From: Limosilactobacillus antri DSM 16041
GTDB lineage: Bacteria; Bacillota; Bacilli; Lactobacillales; Lactobacillaceae
Reading direction: 5' to 3'
NCBI RefSeq assembly: GCF_000160835.1
Contig: NZ_GG700732.1
Coordinates: forward strand, 678,734 to 738,538
DNA: 59,805 nt
Shown here: positions 58,608 to 59,805 of the stretch, piece by piece
Layout of the letters: the number at the start of each line of letters is the position of its first letter
How positions within the stretch are numbered: position 1 is the stretch's first letter
Notes under the pieces: model-generated
Told to the model about the DNA's origin: nothing
The model's input: only the letters and a program-made list of their open reading frames with translations
Database searches by the model: none
Program-made: the position numbers and the translations under genes

Positions 58608-59771
58608 TTGCCATCAACCAACCGTAACCTAAACCGGCTTGCTAACTTGAAGCTCGTCAAACAGCAGCTCTTTAACCACCCGGCGATTTCCCGGGCGGCC
58701 GTTGCTCGCAACACCGGTTTAACCCGTTCAACCACCTCGTCCTTATTTGCCGAGCTTGACCGGCAGGGCTTCGTTCGCCACCTGGGCCGGGGCCAGGCAG
58801 CGGAAAGCGGCGGCCGCAAACCCGAGTTGTACACCATCAATACCCATTACGGCTACATCGCCTGTTTTAACCTGACTTACGATAGCCTGTACGTCATGTT
58901 CCTCTACGCCGATGGCCAGGAAATTAGTTTTCAGCAGATTGCCTTAACTAACCACGAGCTCTTGCAGGTAATGGAAATCATTAATCAGCAGTTAGCCACA
59001 ACCGCAGCGCACAACGATACCGAGCACGGTTTACTAGGCATCAGTTTCTCCATTCATGCCGTGGTCGAAGACGATCAAATTGTTCACTCTCCTTACTACC
59101 CCCTCCACGGAATCAACCTCCAGAAGTATTATCAGGATCGTTATCACGTCCCAGTTAAAATTGGCAACGAAGCAAACCTGGCCGCAATATACGAACGGGA
59201 CTACGGGAAGCAGAATAGTGCTGACAACTTTCTGGTCCTCAGTATTCACCGGGGACCAGGGATTGGCGTCATTGCCAACCGTGAACTCTTCACTGGCTAC
59301 CGGGGCATGGTGGGAGAGCTCGGCAGCGTTAAGATTCCAAACCGGCAGGGGCGGGTCACAGAGCTTGGTGACGTCTTCTCCAGCGACCACTTTCTCGCCC
59401 GCCTAGGCCAAGCTACTGACACCACCATTAACAATTTCACCGCTGCTCAGCAGGCAGTTCGACAGCATGGTGACGCCACTAAAGCGGTCCTGACTGATTT
59501 TGCGACCGTTACTGGCCAGCTGCTCTTTAACCTGCAAATGCTGTACGGCCCAGAACGGATCTTAATCAATTCTCCCCTGGTCGAAAGCATTCCGGAATTG
59601 GGCACCCAAATTCAAGCGGCGGCACGCCAAAGCGGCTGTCAGGTGCCGGTCACCATTATCAAGGGGTCCCGGTACGTTTCCCTGCTGGGGGCCGGGGCCC
59701 TCCTCATCCGCCAGGTGCTCGGCCTAGAGGACGTCACCCTCCAGTTCCAATGGTTTCGTAAAATCGGCTAA
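58608..59771 (+). CDS. xylR: XylR, ROK family xylose-responsive repressor
   Basis: About 387 residues. An N-terminal winged helix (NLKLVKQQLFNHPAISRAAVARNTGLTRSTTSSLFAELDRQGFV) is followed by the ROK sugar-binding domain (NEANLAAIYERDYG, LVLSIHRGPGIGVIANRELFTGYRGMVGELGSV). The zinc Cys motif common in ROK kinases is absent, as in many ROK repressors. The start is the TTG at 58608, eight bases from GGAGG; an ATG at 58587 lies upstream of the Shine-Dalgarno. It is divergent from xylP and is expected to repress the xyl promoters without xylose. Confidence 0.9.
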   Translation: MPSTNRNLNRLANLKLVKQQLFNHPAISRAAVARNTGLTRSTTSSLFAELDRQGFVRHLGRGQAAESGGRKPELYTINTHYGYIACFNLTYDSLYVMFLYADGQEISFQQIALTNHELLQVMEIINQQLATTAAHNDTEHGLLGISFSIHAVVEDDQIVHSPYYPLHGINLQKYYQDRYHVPVKIGNEANLAAIYERDYGKQNSADNFLVLSIHRGPGIGVIANRELFTGYRGMVGELGSVKIPNRQGRVTELGDVFSSDHFLARLGQATDTTINNFTAAQQAVRQHGDATKAVLTDFATVTGQLLFNLQMLYGPERILINSPLVESIPELGTQIQAAARQSGCQVPVTIIKGSRYVSLLGAGALLIRQVLGLEDVTLQFQWFRKIG

Positions 59772-59805
59772 GGGGTTGTGACATAACCCGATTACCAAAA
59801 TAAAC
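59770..59805 (+). repeat. Start of a second TIR-type element at the right edge
   Basis: AAGGGGTTGTGACATAACCC directly overlaps the xylR stop codon and resembles the 22-bp terminal repeat at 27089-27110 (AAGGGGCTGTGACATAAGTC), differing at about three positions. It continues past the window edge, so the element itself is not visible. Confidence 0.6.

Overview
The window reads as a chromosomal segment of a Gram-positive lactic acid bacterium of the Lactobacillaceae. Evidence: a Lactobacillus-type order atp operon - DUF1146 - murA - mbl - yidD - DUF2969 - rodA, the tdk-prfA-prmC-sua5 block, murT-gatD, and strong GGAGG ribosome binding sites. By eye the G+C is around one half, and two tRNAs carry C34 anticodons (CUC, CUG). 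Both suit a G+C-rich heterofermentative genus such as Limosilactobacillus; the genus is inference.

Left part (1-22 kb), conserved core, almost all on the minus strand: a GcvH-like protein, rodA, DUF2969, yidD, mbl, murA, DUF1146, the complete eight-gene F1Fo ATP synthase operon with a recognisable promoter, two YibE/F membrane proteins lying between atpB and upp, then upp, sua5, prmC, prfA, tdk. On the plus strand follow murT-gatD, then argR (minus) and a penicillin-binding-like serine hydrolase.

Middle part (22-36 kb), accessory and partly decaying: a MarR-ABC-ABC drug-exporter operon, a small lipoprotein, a 239-bp element with perfect 22-bp terminal inverted repeats and three internal hairpins, a multiply broken acetoin/diacetyl reductase pseudogene, an amino acid permease, an AT-rich stretch without genes, tRNA-Glu(CUC), a 6PGDH-like dehydrogenase, tRNA-Gln(CUG), a matrixin-type metalloprotease, a DMT transporter, and a divergent HxlR/nitroreductase pair. 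Two copies of a dispersed repeat (about 11.8 and 34.5 kb, opposite orientations) share flanks, but the long hairpin between them has changed sequence in both arms while staying paired.

Right part (36-59.8 kb), a dense plant-glycan catabolic region: AraC / GH31-MFS; GH3-GH5-MFS-GH42 / AraC; GH43 / AraC; YagU; xylB-xylA; xylS(GH31)-xylP; and the ROK regulator xylR. None of the hydrolases has a signal peptide, so oligosaccharides must be imported and then cut inside the cell. Galactosidase, alpha-xylosidase, beta-glucosidase-type and beta-xylosidase activities feeding xylose isomerase and xylulokinase fit oligosaccharides of xyloglucan (and xylan). Four promoters (GH31-MFS, GH43, xylA, xylPS) share one layout: a cre-like site on the -35 or spacer, a 17-nt spacer, and a palindrome related to xyl operators at or just downstream of the -10. 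This suggests one regulon under CcpA and XylR, with three AraC proteins adding substrate-specific control. This supercluster is the main point of interest. The right edge begins another copy of the terminal repeat seen at 27.1 kb.
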